Positions 10,101 through 17,550 of a stretch of 64,000 nucleotides of DNA are shown one piece after another. The stretch's first letter is position 1. Every line of letters begins with the position of its first letter. A program made the position numbers and the translations under genes. Origin of the DNA: a bacterium (lineage in GTDB: Bacteria; Pseudomonadota; Alphaproteobacteria; Acetobacterales; Acetobacteraceae); contig JAMFRO010000018.1 of NCBI GenBank assembly GCA_026224825.1, forward strand, positions 62,001-126,000. Direction: 5' to 3'. The notes below the pieces were generated by a model, which was given only the letters and a program-made list of their open reading frames with translations, searched no databases and had not been told where the DNA came from.

Positions 10101-10609
10101 GCGGGGCGCTGGCCTGGCACCTGGCAGCCTGCGGGCATGAGGTGGAGGTGATCGATAATGATTTCGGTACCGATCACGATGGTGAACCCGAGATCGGACG
10201 ACGCTATTTGCGCAGCAGTGCGGCACGGCTGCGCTTGCGCCATGGCGGGCTGCATAATCTGCCGGCGGCGGACGCGAGCTTCGACATGGTCCTCTGCATC
10301 TCCGTGGTGGAGCATCTGTGCGAAAAAGCGACCGTATTGCGGGAGCTGATGCGCGTGCTGCGGCCGGGCGGCATTCTGGTTCTCACCTTCGACCTCGCTT
10401 GCGAGCCGGAACAGTTCCAGGATCAATGGCGGATCGAAGTTTTCTCACCAGCCTGCCTGGCGGATTTTCTCGCACCACTCTGCGGGCACGAGGCGATTTT
10501 CACGCCGCCGGAAGTGGCCGAAGCGGCGGCCCGGGTCCAGGCCGATGGCGTGGCCGGTGTGCCCGAGGGCATGACCGTGGGCGGCATCGTGTTCAAAAAA
10601 TTTGCTTAG
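7175..10609 (+). CDS. Four-domain glycan enzyme: GT2 + two GT9 (heptosyltransferase-like) domains + SAM methyltransferase
   Basis: About 1144 residues from the ATG at 7175; a TTG at 7151 would add eight residues and overlap the preceding gene. Four domains can be read in order. First is a GT2 domain (1-200) with VILDDG, a GDKRNRAA segment and HWDDDDWY. Second is a GT9 domain (~225-535) beginning VLVAAASGLGDILRTTPLIR and containing NDSGLMHLAAVLGVPTIGIFG. Third is another GT9 domain (~560-900) starting HMEGGIGDVILAARL and containing DTDSGLVHLARAVHTRAVVLFGPTD. Fourth is a class I methyltransferase (~970-1095) with ILDAGGGRGALAWHLA and MVLCISVVEHL. Such an arrangement suggests one polypeptide adding and capping several sugars, or a gene grown by fusion. 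It starts eight bases after the eCIS cargo gene stops, so it may be co-transcribed. No membrane segment is seen. Confidence 0.85.
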   Translation: MKPLASCLMPTANRRQFIPGAIARFLAQDYENAELVILDDGEVAVADLVPAHEKIRYVRTGKHRTLGDKRNRAAAAARGEILLHWDDDDWYAPERIRLQVDALVQSGADVCGAGRVFFIDPRRCAAWEYIYPHGRNTAPWVYGATLCYRRSYWQAHPFAALQVGEDTQFAATVPAERLHVMARSDFYVALIHAGNTSPKQVHGQRWQQADFSAVTARTGAFWNEAPHPAPRGPVLVAAASGLGDILRTTPLIRALHMLGHEVDVLLAPDNAQTADLLRGAPEIAALHVVPDSTQGHATRPPEEIAGRHYELSVFTRWAAPLAPYIRAGRSLHFNPAQWLEQGDSACVAALAHTAGWHGKMPPPFARHSGRGFALPPGSIGLHPGCKPDWPWKRWHGFAELAARLENTVLLGTQADRDGAGSYFAPPAWPAGMRDFTGQLTLADTAALISQCSAVIANDSGLMHLAAVLGVPTIGIFGITSPAREAMDLPAMHVLTKGLACEPDCRRAAWGRRDCAQHLACLRTLTADEVLARLHTVLAPPRPAPVPPRSAPVPAARLSLAVHMEGGIGDVILAARLVEAAWHALDQCDIDIYYQAPEVARFVFHGTPFIRHILAAAPPRAAGYDLSVSTLHYAGITVHNEARVRQLCPETADRLAQAGKNFAPLRGLADKRPHLDGLWGRIAAAAGRNALDNLGYCSGLALSRQTELTLTPEIDAMASLPALLGAAGCYITVHDGFDNSMKMPPGGATKCWPLAHWEAFVSSFKATHPDCKVVQLGNAKSRAIAGVDVNLLGRTSLHQTSWLIKTAALHVDTDSGLVHLARAVHTRAVVLFGPTDARLYGHDAHIVVNAGNCAPCWWSTPDWLAHCPRGLKQPVCMSGIMPEQVLAAVASALAVVPASGAERLRAALYDGALLTEKSAWLQDIFENAGLAPVPITAHARNKETGVYLHASKQWEYLFALGAVPAAPQRILDAGGGRGALAWHLAACGHEVEVIDNDFGTDHDGEPEIGRRYLRSSAARLRLRHGGLHNLPAADASFDMVLCISVVEHLCEKATVLRELMRVLRPGGILVLTFDLACEPEQFQDQWRIEVFSPACLADFLAPLCGHEAIFTPPEVAEAAARVQADGVAGVPEGMTVGGIVFKKFA

Positions 10610-10693
10610 ATTTGAAGAATTCAAGGATACACAGATTTTTATAATCCTCTTATCCGCCATGCCGTTTGTGCCAGCAATTCGCTGATCGTGCCG

Positions 10694-10762
10694 CCCTGGC
10701 CCGGCTTCGTCAATCAGCACGATCACGAAGTTTGGTGCATCCGCGGGCAGCCGCTTTGGCAT
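10694..10762 (-). pseudogene. Possible arylsulfatase N-terminal remnant
   Basis: On the minus strand an ATG at 10762 opens a ~23-residue stretch with MPKRLPADAPN followed by VLIDEAGPG. This resembles the start of the arylsulfatase catalytic domain (APN-(V/L)-hydrophobic-DDxGxG, where the Asp pair binds calcium). The similarity stops abruptly after GPG, and no further sulfatase sequence is visible downstream. It lies in the 10610-10976 non-coding stretch, which otherwise holds nothing I recognise. It may be a decayed gene end or chance similarity. Confidence 0.35.
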
Positions 10763-10976
10763 TACGCGTTGTTTATAAATAGATTCCTGTATCGTGTGCC
10801 CGGCCGTGCGCGCCGAAGATGTTGGCGCCAACAGTGATCTATTTGCGGTCAAGATCGAAATATCCGTATGCCGGCAAACCATTAAGTGGAGGGGGGTGTT
10901 GACGCCGGGGCAAGCGAGTGCGCGTATTGCTGCTAGCTATCGCCTATGCCTGTCGACAATCCATAAGGAGACTTCC

Positions 10977-11252
10977 ATGAATCTGCTCATGCGGTTTAGC
11001 TCCCTCGCGCCCATTCTGCTTGTCGGTTGTTTATACGCGGTTTTGCCGCGAGCTGCCGCGGCGGTCGAGCCTCAACTACCTGCGGCCCATGTCGCGGGCT
11101 ATGTCGCGGCCCATGTCGCAGATGTGGCACCGGCCGTCTCGGCGCAGACAGCGGCGTATTACTATTATCGTGGTCGCCGCTATCCGTACCGCTATCACGG
11201 CGCGTATTTCGGCCATCGCTACTATAGTCATGGCCGTTATCATTATTATTAA
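10977..11252 (+). CDS. Small secreted Tyr/His/Arg-rich protein
   Basis: The ATG at 10977 has an AAGGAG site six bases upstream, which fixes the start even though the frame is open further up. The 91-residue product has an N-terminal hydrophobic segment (MNLLMRFSSLAPILLVGCLY, ending near RAAAA) that looks like a signal peptide; a Cys at residue 18 gives a weak lipobox-like context. The middle is Ala/Val-rich with repeats of the type HVAGYVAAHVADVA. The last 30 residues are almost entirely Tyr, His, Arg and Gly (YYYYRGRRYPYRYHG, then HRYYSHGRYHYY). Function is unknown; a periplasmic or surface metal- or polyanion-binding role is possible. A strong terminator follows, so it is probably a single-gene unit. 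Confidence 0.75.
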   Translation: MNLLMRFSSLAPILLVGCLYAVLPRAAAAVEPQLPAAHVAGYVAAHVADVAPAVSAQTAAYYYYRGRRYPYRYHGAYFGHRYYSHGRYHYY

Positions 11253-11302
11253 TCCGGTGCGCTGTGGACAGCGTAACATACCTCGAGGATGACTGACGGC
11301 GA

Positions 11303-11328
11303 GGCCCCGGATTGCTCCGGGGCCTTTT
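11303..11328 (+). terminator. Rho-independent terminator after the small secreted protein gene
   Basis: GGCCCCGG (11303-11310), a six-base loop and CCGGGGCC (11317-11324) form a perfect eight-bp GC-rich stem, followed directly by TTTT. It sits 50 bases downstream of the small gene and just before the ribosome site of the DUF4105 gene, so it separates the two units. Confidence 0.85.
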
Positions 11329-11348
11329 GCTTGGCGGGAGGTACAAAG

Positions 11349-12347
11349 ATGATAAGGCGGTGGAGCAGAAATATTGTTCGGACCTTTATGGTTCTGTTTC
11401 TGCTGTTCGATGCCGCTGCACTTTACTATTCGACCATCCAGCCGGCGATGGTTTTAATCACCATCGTCATCGTATATTTCGCCATCGTGGGATACGCGAT
11501 ATTTCTGATGCCGTTCGGCCGAGGCATGGCGGTTGCGGGCATCTTGTCGCTCATTGTATTTGCCTGGTATTTGCACGACCCTCCGCAAAATCACCGGGAT
11601 TGGGCGGTGGAATATGAAATTCCAGCGAAAATCTCGAATGACGGGCAGACGATCAGCATTACCAACATCAGGGATTTCACGTATCGCTCGCCTACCGACG
11701 CGATACCTTTATATTATAACGCGGATTTCCAGATCAATCAGCTCACTTCGGTTGACCTCGTCAGCTCCTATTGGTCGGGCGACGCCATTGCTCATATATT
11801 TCTGACATTTGGCTTTCAGGATGGCCGGCACCTCGCGATCTCGATTGAAACACGCCGGCAGCAACGTTTTGCGTATTCCACGCTTGCGGGGTTTTTCCAC
11901 CACTACGAGTTGTTCTATGTCGTCGCTGACGAGCGGGATCTGATCGGTGTTCGCACGGATGTCCGGCACGAGCACGTGTATTTATACCGGTTGCAGCTTT
12001 CGCAGCAAAACCGTGAGGCGCTGTTTTTGAATTATGTGCAGAAAATCAAGGAGCTATCCGTCCACCCCGAATGGTACAACACATTTTCCGATAATTGCAC
12101 GACGGGAATTCTGGCGCGGGCAGCAGCACCTGGCCACGCCCGGCTCAATTGGCGCGTCATTCTGAGCGGGTATGTGCCGGAATATGCGTATCAGCGTGGC
12201 CTTTTGAATACCGGCGTAAGCTTCAAAACGCTGAGGCAGCACAGCCTTATCGCGCGGCCGGAAGGCGCGACAATCATGGGAAATTATTCTCAGAATATAC
12301 GGAGCGGTTTGCTTTACTATCCAACCGGAAGCCAGGCTGGCCATTGA
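11349..12347 (+). CDS. DUF4105 (Lnb-type) membrane-anchored periplasmic protein
   Basis: The ATG at 11349 is chosen because a GGGAGG site precedes it; an in-frame ATG at 11289 would place the terminator hairpin inside the gene. The 332-residue protein begins with two to three membrane helices (~residues 8-75). A soluble domain follows with YWSGDAIAHIFLTFGFQDGRHLAISIETR, then YNTFSDNCTTGILAR, where the N-C-T-T motif carries the candidate catalytic Cys of DUF4105. An Arg-rich LYRL segment lies between. DUF4105 domains have a papain-like (NlpC/P60-related) fold and occur in lipoprotein N-acyltransferases of the Lnb type and in uncharacterised envelope proteins. The domain call is good; the substrate is unknown. 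Confidence 0.75.
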   Translation: MIRRWSRNIVRTFMVLFLLFDAAALYYSTIQPAMVLITIVIVYFAIVGYAIFLMPFGRGMAVAGILSLIVFAWYLHDPPQNHRDWAVEYEIPAKISNDGQTISITNIRDFTYRSPTDAIPLYYNADFQINQLTSVDLVSSYWSGDAIAHIFLTFGFQDGRHLAISIETRRQQRFAYSTLAGFFHHYELFYVVADERDLIGVRTDVRHEHVYLYRLQLSQQNREALFLNYVQKIKELSVHPEWYNTFSDNCTTGILARAAAPGHARLNWRVILSGYVPEYAYQRGLLNTGVSFKTLRQHSLIARPEGATIMGNYSQNIRSGLLYYPTGSQAGH

Positions 12348-13089
12348 ATGCCGCGCGGGCAACCCTGAGGATATTTTCACGAGCACCTCCCGTATTGTGA
12401 AATAGGCCCGATGTTTTGGAGGTTGCCGAAGCCGCGGCTGGCCGGCTTCATTCAATATCCACGACGATATACGGCCTTTTGTATTCATGTTGATGGGGCT
12501 TTCACGCTTCTGCTCGCCTATCCTTTTAGTTCGTTACGATATAAAATTGACATATGACGATTATAAATTAAAATGAAATGAATGTTCGGGGTGGTGTCAA
12601 AAATACATAGGCTAACCTTATAGAATTTAAGATATTTCTGGTGAGTCGATGAAGATCACTTGCAATGGCATCGCCGGCACCCGGTACATCCGAAGACCAT
12701 CATCCGACGACGCATGCAGCCCCCAAGTGCCACACGACTGCGTTTGCTGCTAAGCGGCGCGATTCTAGATTCAGGCCAGTGTTGCGCCCTTTCAGCAGTT
12801 GCGTGATCGGCTTTTTACGAGAGTAAGCCTTTAAAATTGTAACACGCATAAATTTGGACTCCTCTCAGGGGAACCGATCAACAGCATCCAAAGCACAAAA
12901 TTCGAGCGTATTCCCGAGAAAATCGAGCGGATTATATAAAATACTAAATTTTATCTATTTTAATGCTGATGAGTCTTTTATTTAGGTGGCGCCAACTTCA
13001 TAGTTTAATCGAAACAAGTTCTCTAATTTGTTGTATGTAAAATATTCGTGTGATAGGTCGTGCACGAATCTATTGTGAGAAAATCCAGC
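12348..13089. other. Gene-free AT-rich spacer of about 740 bases
   Basis: No convincing coding sequence on either strand. From about 12,500 the base composition becomes much more AT-rich than the flanks, with short A/T runs typical of promoter regions. It contains TTGACA at about 12,547 but no clear -10 at proper spacing. It precedes the GH5-Hint gene and presumably carries its promoter. Confidence 0.5.
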
Positions 13090-15192
13090 ATGACACTGAC
13101 GATTACGACCACCGGGGTTACATTCAACACGGTAAGTGAGACGGTTACCCCCGGCACCTTTGCCATCGGGGTCAATCTCAGCGGCATGGAGTATGGCAGC
13201 GCCGGCGCGGTCGCCAACGTCAACTATGCCATCCCGTCGCTCAGTGAGCTGCAATACTATCATTCCCAGGGGCAGGATCTCATTCGCCTGCCCATCTCCT
13301 GGACGACCTTGCAACCCGTTCTCAATGGACCGCTCGATGCGACCTACCTTGCCAATATCGAGAGCGTCATAAGCAACGCCGCCTCGCTTGGCATGAGTGT
13401 GGTCGTCGATCTGCATAATTTTGGCGGTTATGGCGGCAATCAGATCGGCAGTGCCGCGGTTACGGATGCCGATTTCGCCAATCTCTGGCAGCAGTTGGCG
13501 GGCGCATTGGCGGGTAAACCCGGTGTCGCCGGCTATGATTTAATGAACGAGCCGAACGGCATGCCAAGCGCCACGGCATGGACCAGCGGCGCGCAAGCCG
13601 CCATTACGGCGATCCGCACCGTTGACATGAAGACGCCGATTTATGTCGAGGGCAATGATTACGCCAGCGCTTATGATTGGAGCGAGGTCAACCCCGGCCT
13701 GGCGACACTGAATGACCCAGCAAATAATCTGATTTTCGAGGCGCATGTCTACCTAGATCCAAACGATAGCGGGACAAATTTCGATTGGGACGCAAATGCT
13801 GCCCAGGGCATGACGACAGATATCGGCGTGCAGAGGCTGCAGGACTTCGTCAGTTGGCTGCAGACAAATCACCTGAAAGGGATGATCGGCGAAATTGGTG
13901 TAGGCAACGATAATTCGGATTGGGTGACCGCCCTGGACGATACGCTGGCCTATGCCAAGGCCAATAACCTCGAGACAACCTATTGGGCAGGCGGTCCGTG
14001 GTGGGGCAGCTATCCAATGTCCGTGGAGCCGTCGGGCACGACAAACACGCCACAAATCGCGGTGCTCGACAAATATAGTGGTGATTATCCCACGCTCTCA
14101 ATTGCAGCCGTTTCCGGAACAGCCACTGACGGGTCGACTGTCTATTTGAGCGAGAATGACGTGCTATTGGCCACCACCACGGCAAATTCCGCGGGCAATT
14201 GGTCCTATACGCTCAACGGCTTGAGCGATGGCGTTCACATTATCGTCGCTGGCGATACGGAGCCGGGGACCGATGGCACCATCAGCGCCACAGTGTTCGA
14301 CTATGATGGTGCCCAGGTATCTGATCCGCCATGCTTCACGCCGGGTACGCGCATTCTTACCCCGTTTGGCGAAGTTGCTGTGGAAGACCTCAGGATTGGT
14401 GACCAGGTAAGGACGCTGCACGCGGGGGACCGGGAGGTTAAATGGCTTGGCCGCAGCGACTATGCGGGCCAGTTCATTCGCGAACGTTTATTGCTGTTAC
14501 CTGTCTGTATTGCAAAGGATGCGATTGCTGATGGCGTGCCGGCGCGAGATCTCACGGTCTCACCAGGCCATGGGGTTTATGTCGACGGCGCTCTCATCCC
14601 GGCTTGGCGGCTCGTCAATGGCGTGTCGATCACACAGGCAGAGAGCGTTGAAACAGTAACTTATATTCACGTGGAACTGGATGAGCACGAACTGCTCTTA
14701 TCCGAAGGCTGCCCCAGTGAAAGCTACCTGGACATCGGCAATCGGCACCAATTTCAGAATGCGCAATGGCCAACGCATGAGGCCGCGAATGACGGCGAGA
14801 GATCCGCGTGCTTACCGCGCGTGGAGGGCGGCTTTTTGCTGCAAACCATTCAGCGCCGCCTTATGCAGCGCGCGGGGCTCGACGTACCAGCGGAGTGCCA
14901 CGGTGCGTTGCGGGGCTATGTCGATGTAGCGGGACCATATTCCGTGGAAGGCTGGGCGCAGTGCATCACCGATCCTGAGACGCCGGTCAGCATGGACGTG
15001 ATCATCGACGGCCGCCGCGTGATGCGCGTTCTGGCAAATCAATATCGCGCGGATCTGCGTGAAGCGGGCATGGGCAGCGGCTGTTGTGCGTTCGCGGTGC
15101 AACTACCGGATGGGCATTTCGGCAAGATTGAAGTGCGGCGATCCTCCGACCAGGCATCGCTGCCTCAAACGGTGCAGGCGGCAGCAGCATGA
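13090..15192 (+). CDS. GH5-family glycosidase fused to a Hint_2 (Hedgehog/intein) domain
   Basis: About 700 residues from ATG 13090; a GTG at 13060 is an alternative. Residues ~15-345 are a GH5 cellulase-like domain: GVNLSGMEYG, DLHNFGGYGG, acid/base E154 in DLMNEPNG and nucleophile E268 in GMIGEIGVGND. A short Ig-like beta domain (~345-405) links it to a Hint_2 domain starting with C415 in CFTPGTRILTPFGE, with VEDLRIGDQV and SPGHGVYVDG. The C-terminal ~120 residues contain a small domain (VEGWAQ...DVIIDGRRV...YRADLREAGMGSG) also found in the calpain-Hint protein at 40,959. There is no classical signal peptide, as in other Hint_2 surface proteins. A role in trimming or degrading the EPS made by the neighbouring locus is inferred; the Hint domain may self-process. 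Confidence 0.85.
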   Translation: MTLTITTTGVTFNTVSETVTPGTFAIGVNLSGMEYGSAGAVANVNYAIPSLSELQYYHSQGQDLIRLPISWTTLQPVLNGPLDATYLANIESVISNAASLGMSVVVDLHNFGGYGGNQIGSAAVTDADFANLWQQLAGALAGKPGVAGYDLMNEPNGMPSATAWTSGAQAAITAIRTVDMKTPIYVEGNDYASAYDWSEVNPGLATLNDPANNLIFEAHVYLDPNDSGTNFDWDANAAQGMTTDIGVQRLQDFVSWLQTNHLKGMIGEIGVGNDNSDWVTALDDTLAYAKANNLETTYWAGGPWWGSYPMSVEPSGTTNTPQIAVLDKYSGDYPTLSIAAVSGTATDGSTVYLSENDVLLATTTANSAGNWSYTLNGLSDGVHIIVAGDTEPGTDGTISATVFDYDGAQVSDPPCFTPGTRILTPFGEVAVEDLRIGDQVRTLHAGDREVKWLGRSDYAGQFIRERLLLLPVCIAKDAIADGVPARDLTVSPGHGVYVDGALIPAWRLVNGVSITQAESVETVTYIHVELDEHELLLSEGCPSESYLDIGNRHQFQNAQWPTHEAANDGERSACLPRVEGGFLLQTIQRRLMQRAGLDVPAECHGALRGYVDVAGPYSVEGWAQCITDPETPVSMDVIIDGRRVMRVLANQYRADLREAGMGSGCCAFAVQLPDGHFGKIEVRRSSDQASLPQTVQAAAA

Positions 15193-15199
15193 CGTGGAC

Positions 15200-16210
15200 T
15201 CAACCCTTCTCACCGAGGTGCTTCTCCAAAACCCGCATCTGTGGACGGTCTGCGCCATTGTCGGGTTCGAGCGTGAACCTATAGTCGCCCCAGAGGGGGC
15301 CGGCCGCCCAATAGGTCCAGCCCCGCCAGACATCCGCATTGGCGTGCAGGTAGAGCACCACATGGTCGAGCACCGCAAGACATTCAGGCCGTCTGCTGAC
15401 GCCGAACTCACCTAAAAATCCCTGCTGGTGCTCGGCGCGCAACCATTGCGTAAAAGGTGCCAACCGCGCAATGGCTGCGCTCGCCGAGACGCAACCATCG
15501 TGAGTGCCCGAAGAATCCGCATCGAAATATTCGTGGACCTCAAAAACCAGGTGATGCTGCGGGTCGGCAAGACTGCCGAAACTGCTCCCGCTGTCCGTGG
15601 GGAAGCCCTGGGCGCTGTCCCAGTCGATACCGGGTACAAGCACGGGGTTGCGCGCGCCAGTGGCACGTATGGCCGTCACAGCCTGCTGCACGGCGGCGGC
15701 CCAGTCGGATGGCTGCGTGAGCTTCGGCTCGTTCATGAGGCCAAACAATACATGGTCGTCCTGCCCGAAACGTACCGCTAACCTCGCCCATAAATTCGCA
15801 AAAGCCGCGTCGGTCACATCACCCTGGCCGATCTGCTGCCCCCGATAGATGCCGTAATTATGGACATCGATAATAACGCTGGCCCCGTGTGCCTCCGCAA
15901 CGGCGATAAAGCCCTCCAGCAGTGCCAGTTGCCCCGGGTCGAGGTCGCCGTTCAAATTCGGCTGGAGCCGCTCCCAGAGTACCGAGATCCGGAAAACATT
16001 CATGCCCTTGGCAGTGAAATAGGCGATCTCGCCCTTGTCTGGATAGACATAATCAGTACCGTCGACGCCAGGCAGGACGCCGGGTGAATATGCCGCTCCA
16101 GCGAGGTTGACACCCCTAAGGCTCTGCGCCGCGGAGGTCGCATGCCACAAGCAACAAAGCAAAATGACCAGGAGCAGCCGCGAGCCCGATCGCTTGCCGG
16201 TCAGTGTCAA
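15200..16210 (-). CDS. Secreted GH5-family glycosidase (endoglucanase-like)
   Basis: The preferred start is TTG at 16210, overlapping the stop of the upstream polymerase gene (TTGA) and placing a good signal peptide at the N-terminus (LLLVILLCCLWHATSA, cleavage near ATSA-AQS). A longer ATG at 16324 would overlap that gene by over 100 bases and bury the signal. The ~336-residue product is a single GH5 domain with LRGVNLAGAAYS, DVHNYGIYRG, acid/base Glu in GLMNEPK and nucleophile Glu in GFLGEFGVS. It is related to the GH5 domain encoded convergently at 13,090 but lacks Hint and extra domains. Secreted cellulase-like enzymes within EPS loci commonly trim the polymer during export; that role is inferred. 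It ends eight bases from the convergent GH5-Hint gene. Confidence 0.85.
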   Translation of the reverse strand: MTLTGKRSGSRLLLVILLCCLWHATSAAQSLRGVNLAGAAYSPGVLPGVDGTDYVYPDKGEIAYFTAKGMNVFRISVLWERLQPNLNGDLDPGQLALLEGFIAVAEAHGASVIIDVHNYGIYRGQQIGQGDVTDAAFANLWARLAVRFGQDDHVLFGLMNEPKLTQPSDWAAAVQQAVTAIRATGARNPVLVPGIDWDSAQGFPTDSGSSFGSLADPQHHLVFEVHEYFDADSSGTHDGCVSASAAIARLAPFTQWLRAEHQQGFLGEFGVSRRPECLAVLDHVVLYLHANADVWRGWTYWAAGPLWGDYRFTLEPDNGADRPQMRVLEKHLGEKG

Positions 16211-17550
16211 ACCACCATCCCCGGTGCCTGTTGCCGCCGTGTGGCGCCGGATAGAGCCGGGTCGCCGAGCTGGAGCTGCGATGCACGGCCCGAAACCGCA
16301 TTCACCGTGCCGTATAGGAACCACAAAAGGGCTGCGGTTTTAATTGTGAAGACGGATGCGCCGACACATAAAGCCGTGGCAAAATAAACGGACATCATCA
16401 ATTTCATCAAGGGGCCCTCCCGCGATGGGTTGGGATATCTGGCGAAGCATGCGAGTAGGAAAATGGCGAGGGGCAGGCCGAGATTGTTGATGAAATAGGC
16501 GTATCCGGTATCGGCTGTGTAAACCTGCGAGCCGGCCAGCCCAAGCCATTGCGGCAATCCCCAATAGCTCAGGACCCGCGCGGAAAATAGCAATCGGCCC
16601 ACCAAATCGTCATGCACGATCGCCGGAGGGCCGCCGTCCGGCATTGGCTGTAGCAGGCCTGCCATGGTGAGTGCCAGCATCACGGCGACCGGAATGACAA
16701 AAACCATGAGCTTGCCGTGCAAAATCGTCATCACGCGGAGAGCTAGCATGATGAGGCAGCAAATGGACGCGAATCGAGAATCCGCAAGAACAAAGCAAAA
16801 AGCTGCAAGGAAGAAAAGCAAAGCACGATTTCGTAGTGATCCAACCGAGGTGCTCAGGCACCAGGCGAATGCAACCACGGAAAAATTTCCTAATGAGTCG
16901 GGCTCAAGAAAAACAGAAGATACACGGTGGGAGCCGAACAGGCCCGGAAAAAATGTGCGGGACGCCCCCCCCCTGTCGCCGCTGAGATAAAAATTCGAGT
17001 GAGAATAATTAATGGTGCCCGCTCCAATAACGCCTTTATTGACGTAATAGGACCAGACGTTGAAGACGCTGCCAAACGCATCAGGTGCCAAAAGCTCGAA
17101 CGCACCAAACGCCAGCACGGCCAGCATGACAACCCACAACAGCACATTGCCGGTCTCGATGCTGGCGAGCGTCCCGAGCCTGTAGAACACATAGATGATC
17201 GCGATATCATGCAAGATCTTCAGATCGACGGCCGGGTTAATCAACTTCAAGCTGATTAGATAGAAGATAATGAAAACCATTAGTTGCGCGGTGGTTTTGT
17301 CGATGTCACGGCGGATGCAAAAGAGTCCCGCCGCCAGAATGACGAGCTCCACGCAAATGATGTCTGTGCCACTCACGTCAACCCAATGCCGGGTATTCAC
17401 GAAGCAAAGCAAAACATTGAAAACGGCGGCGAAGATCACGAGCAAGGGCCCAGCCGCGCTAATGCCCAGAAACCTAACCACCGCGGTATAATTTGACGCG
17501 GGGTTCCCCCCGTTTTCAGATGTTTGGGCGAGGACCGGCAATGGATTCAT
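16207..17550 (-). CDS. Wzy-like polysaccharide polymerase (multi-spanning membrane protein)
   Basis: A hydrophobic protein of ~447 residues (ATG 17550; an upstream ATG at 17619 would add 23 residues and increase overlap with the acyltransferase gene). About ten membrane segments can be seen, separated by a large periplasmic loop around residues 180-235 (KGVIGAGTINYSHSNFYLSG and SHRVSSVFLEPDSLGNFSV). This layout and the E-P-D-S-L-G segment resemble O-antigen/EPS polymerases, which join repeat units on the outer face of the inner membrane. The gene lies between the acyltransferase and the secreted GH5 genes with overlapping ends, so all three form one operon divergent from the main EPS operon. 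Sequence conservation in this class is weak, so the call rests on topology and context. Confidence 0.7.
   Translation of the reverse strand: MNPLPVLAQTSENGGNPASNYTAVVRFLGISAAGPLLVIFAAVFNVLLCFVNTRHWVDVSGTDIICVELVILAAGLFCIRRDIDKTTAQLMVFIIFYLISLKLINPAVDLKILHDIAIIYVFYRLGTLASIETGNVLLWVVMLAVLAFGAFELLAPDAFGSVFNVWSYYVNKGVIGAGTINYSHSNFYLSGDRGGASRTFFPGLFGSHRVSSVFLEPDSLGNFSVVAFAWCLSTSVGSLRNRALLFFLAAFCFVLADSRFASICCLIMLALRVMTILHGKLMVFVIPVAVMLALTMAGLLQPMPDGGPPAIVHDDLVGRLLFSARVLSYWGLPQWLGLAGSQVYTADTGYAYFINNLGLPLAIFLLACFARYPNPSREGPLMKLMMSVYFATALCVGASVFTIKTAALLWFLYGTVNAVSGRASQLQLGDPALSGATRRQQAPGMVV

Noticed and set aside
12054..12488. 144-codon minus-strand frame at the end of the DUF4105 gene
   Set aside because: Mostly antisense to a supported gene and without recognisable features.
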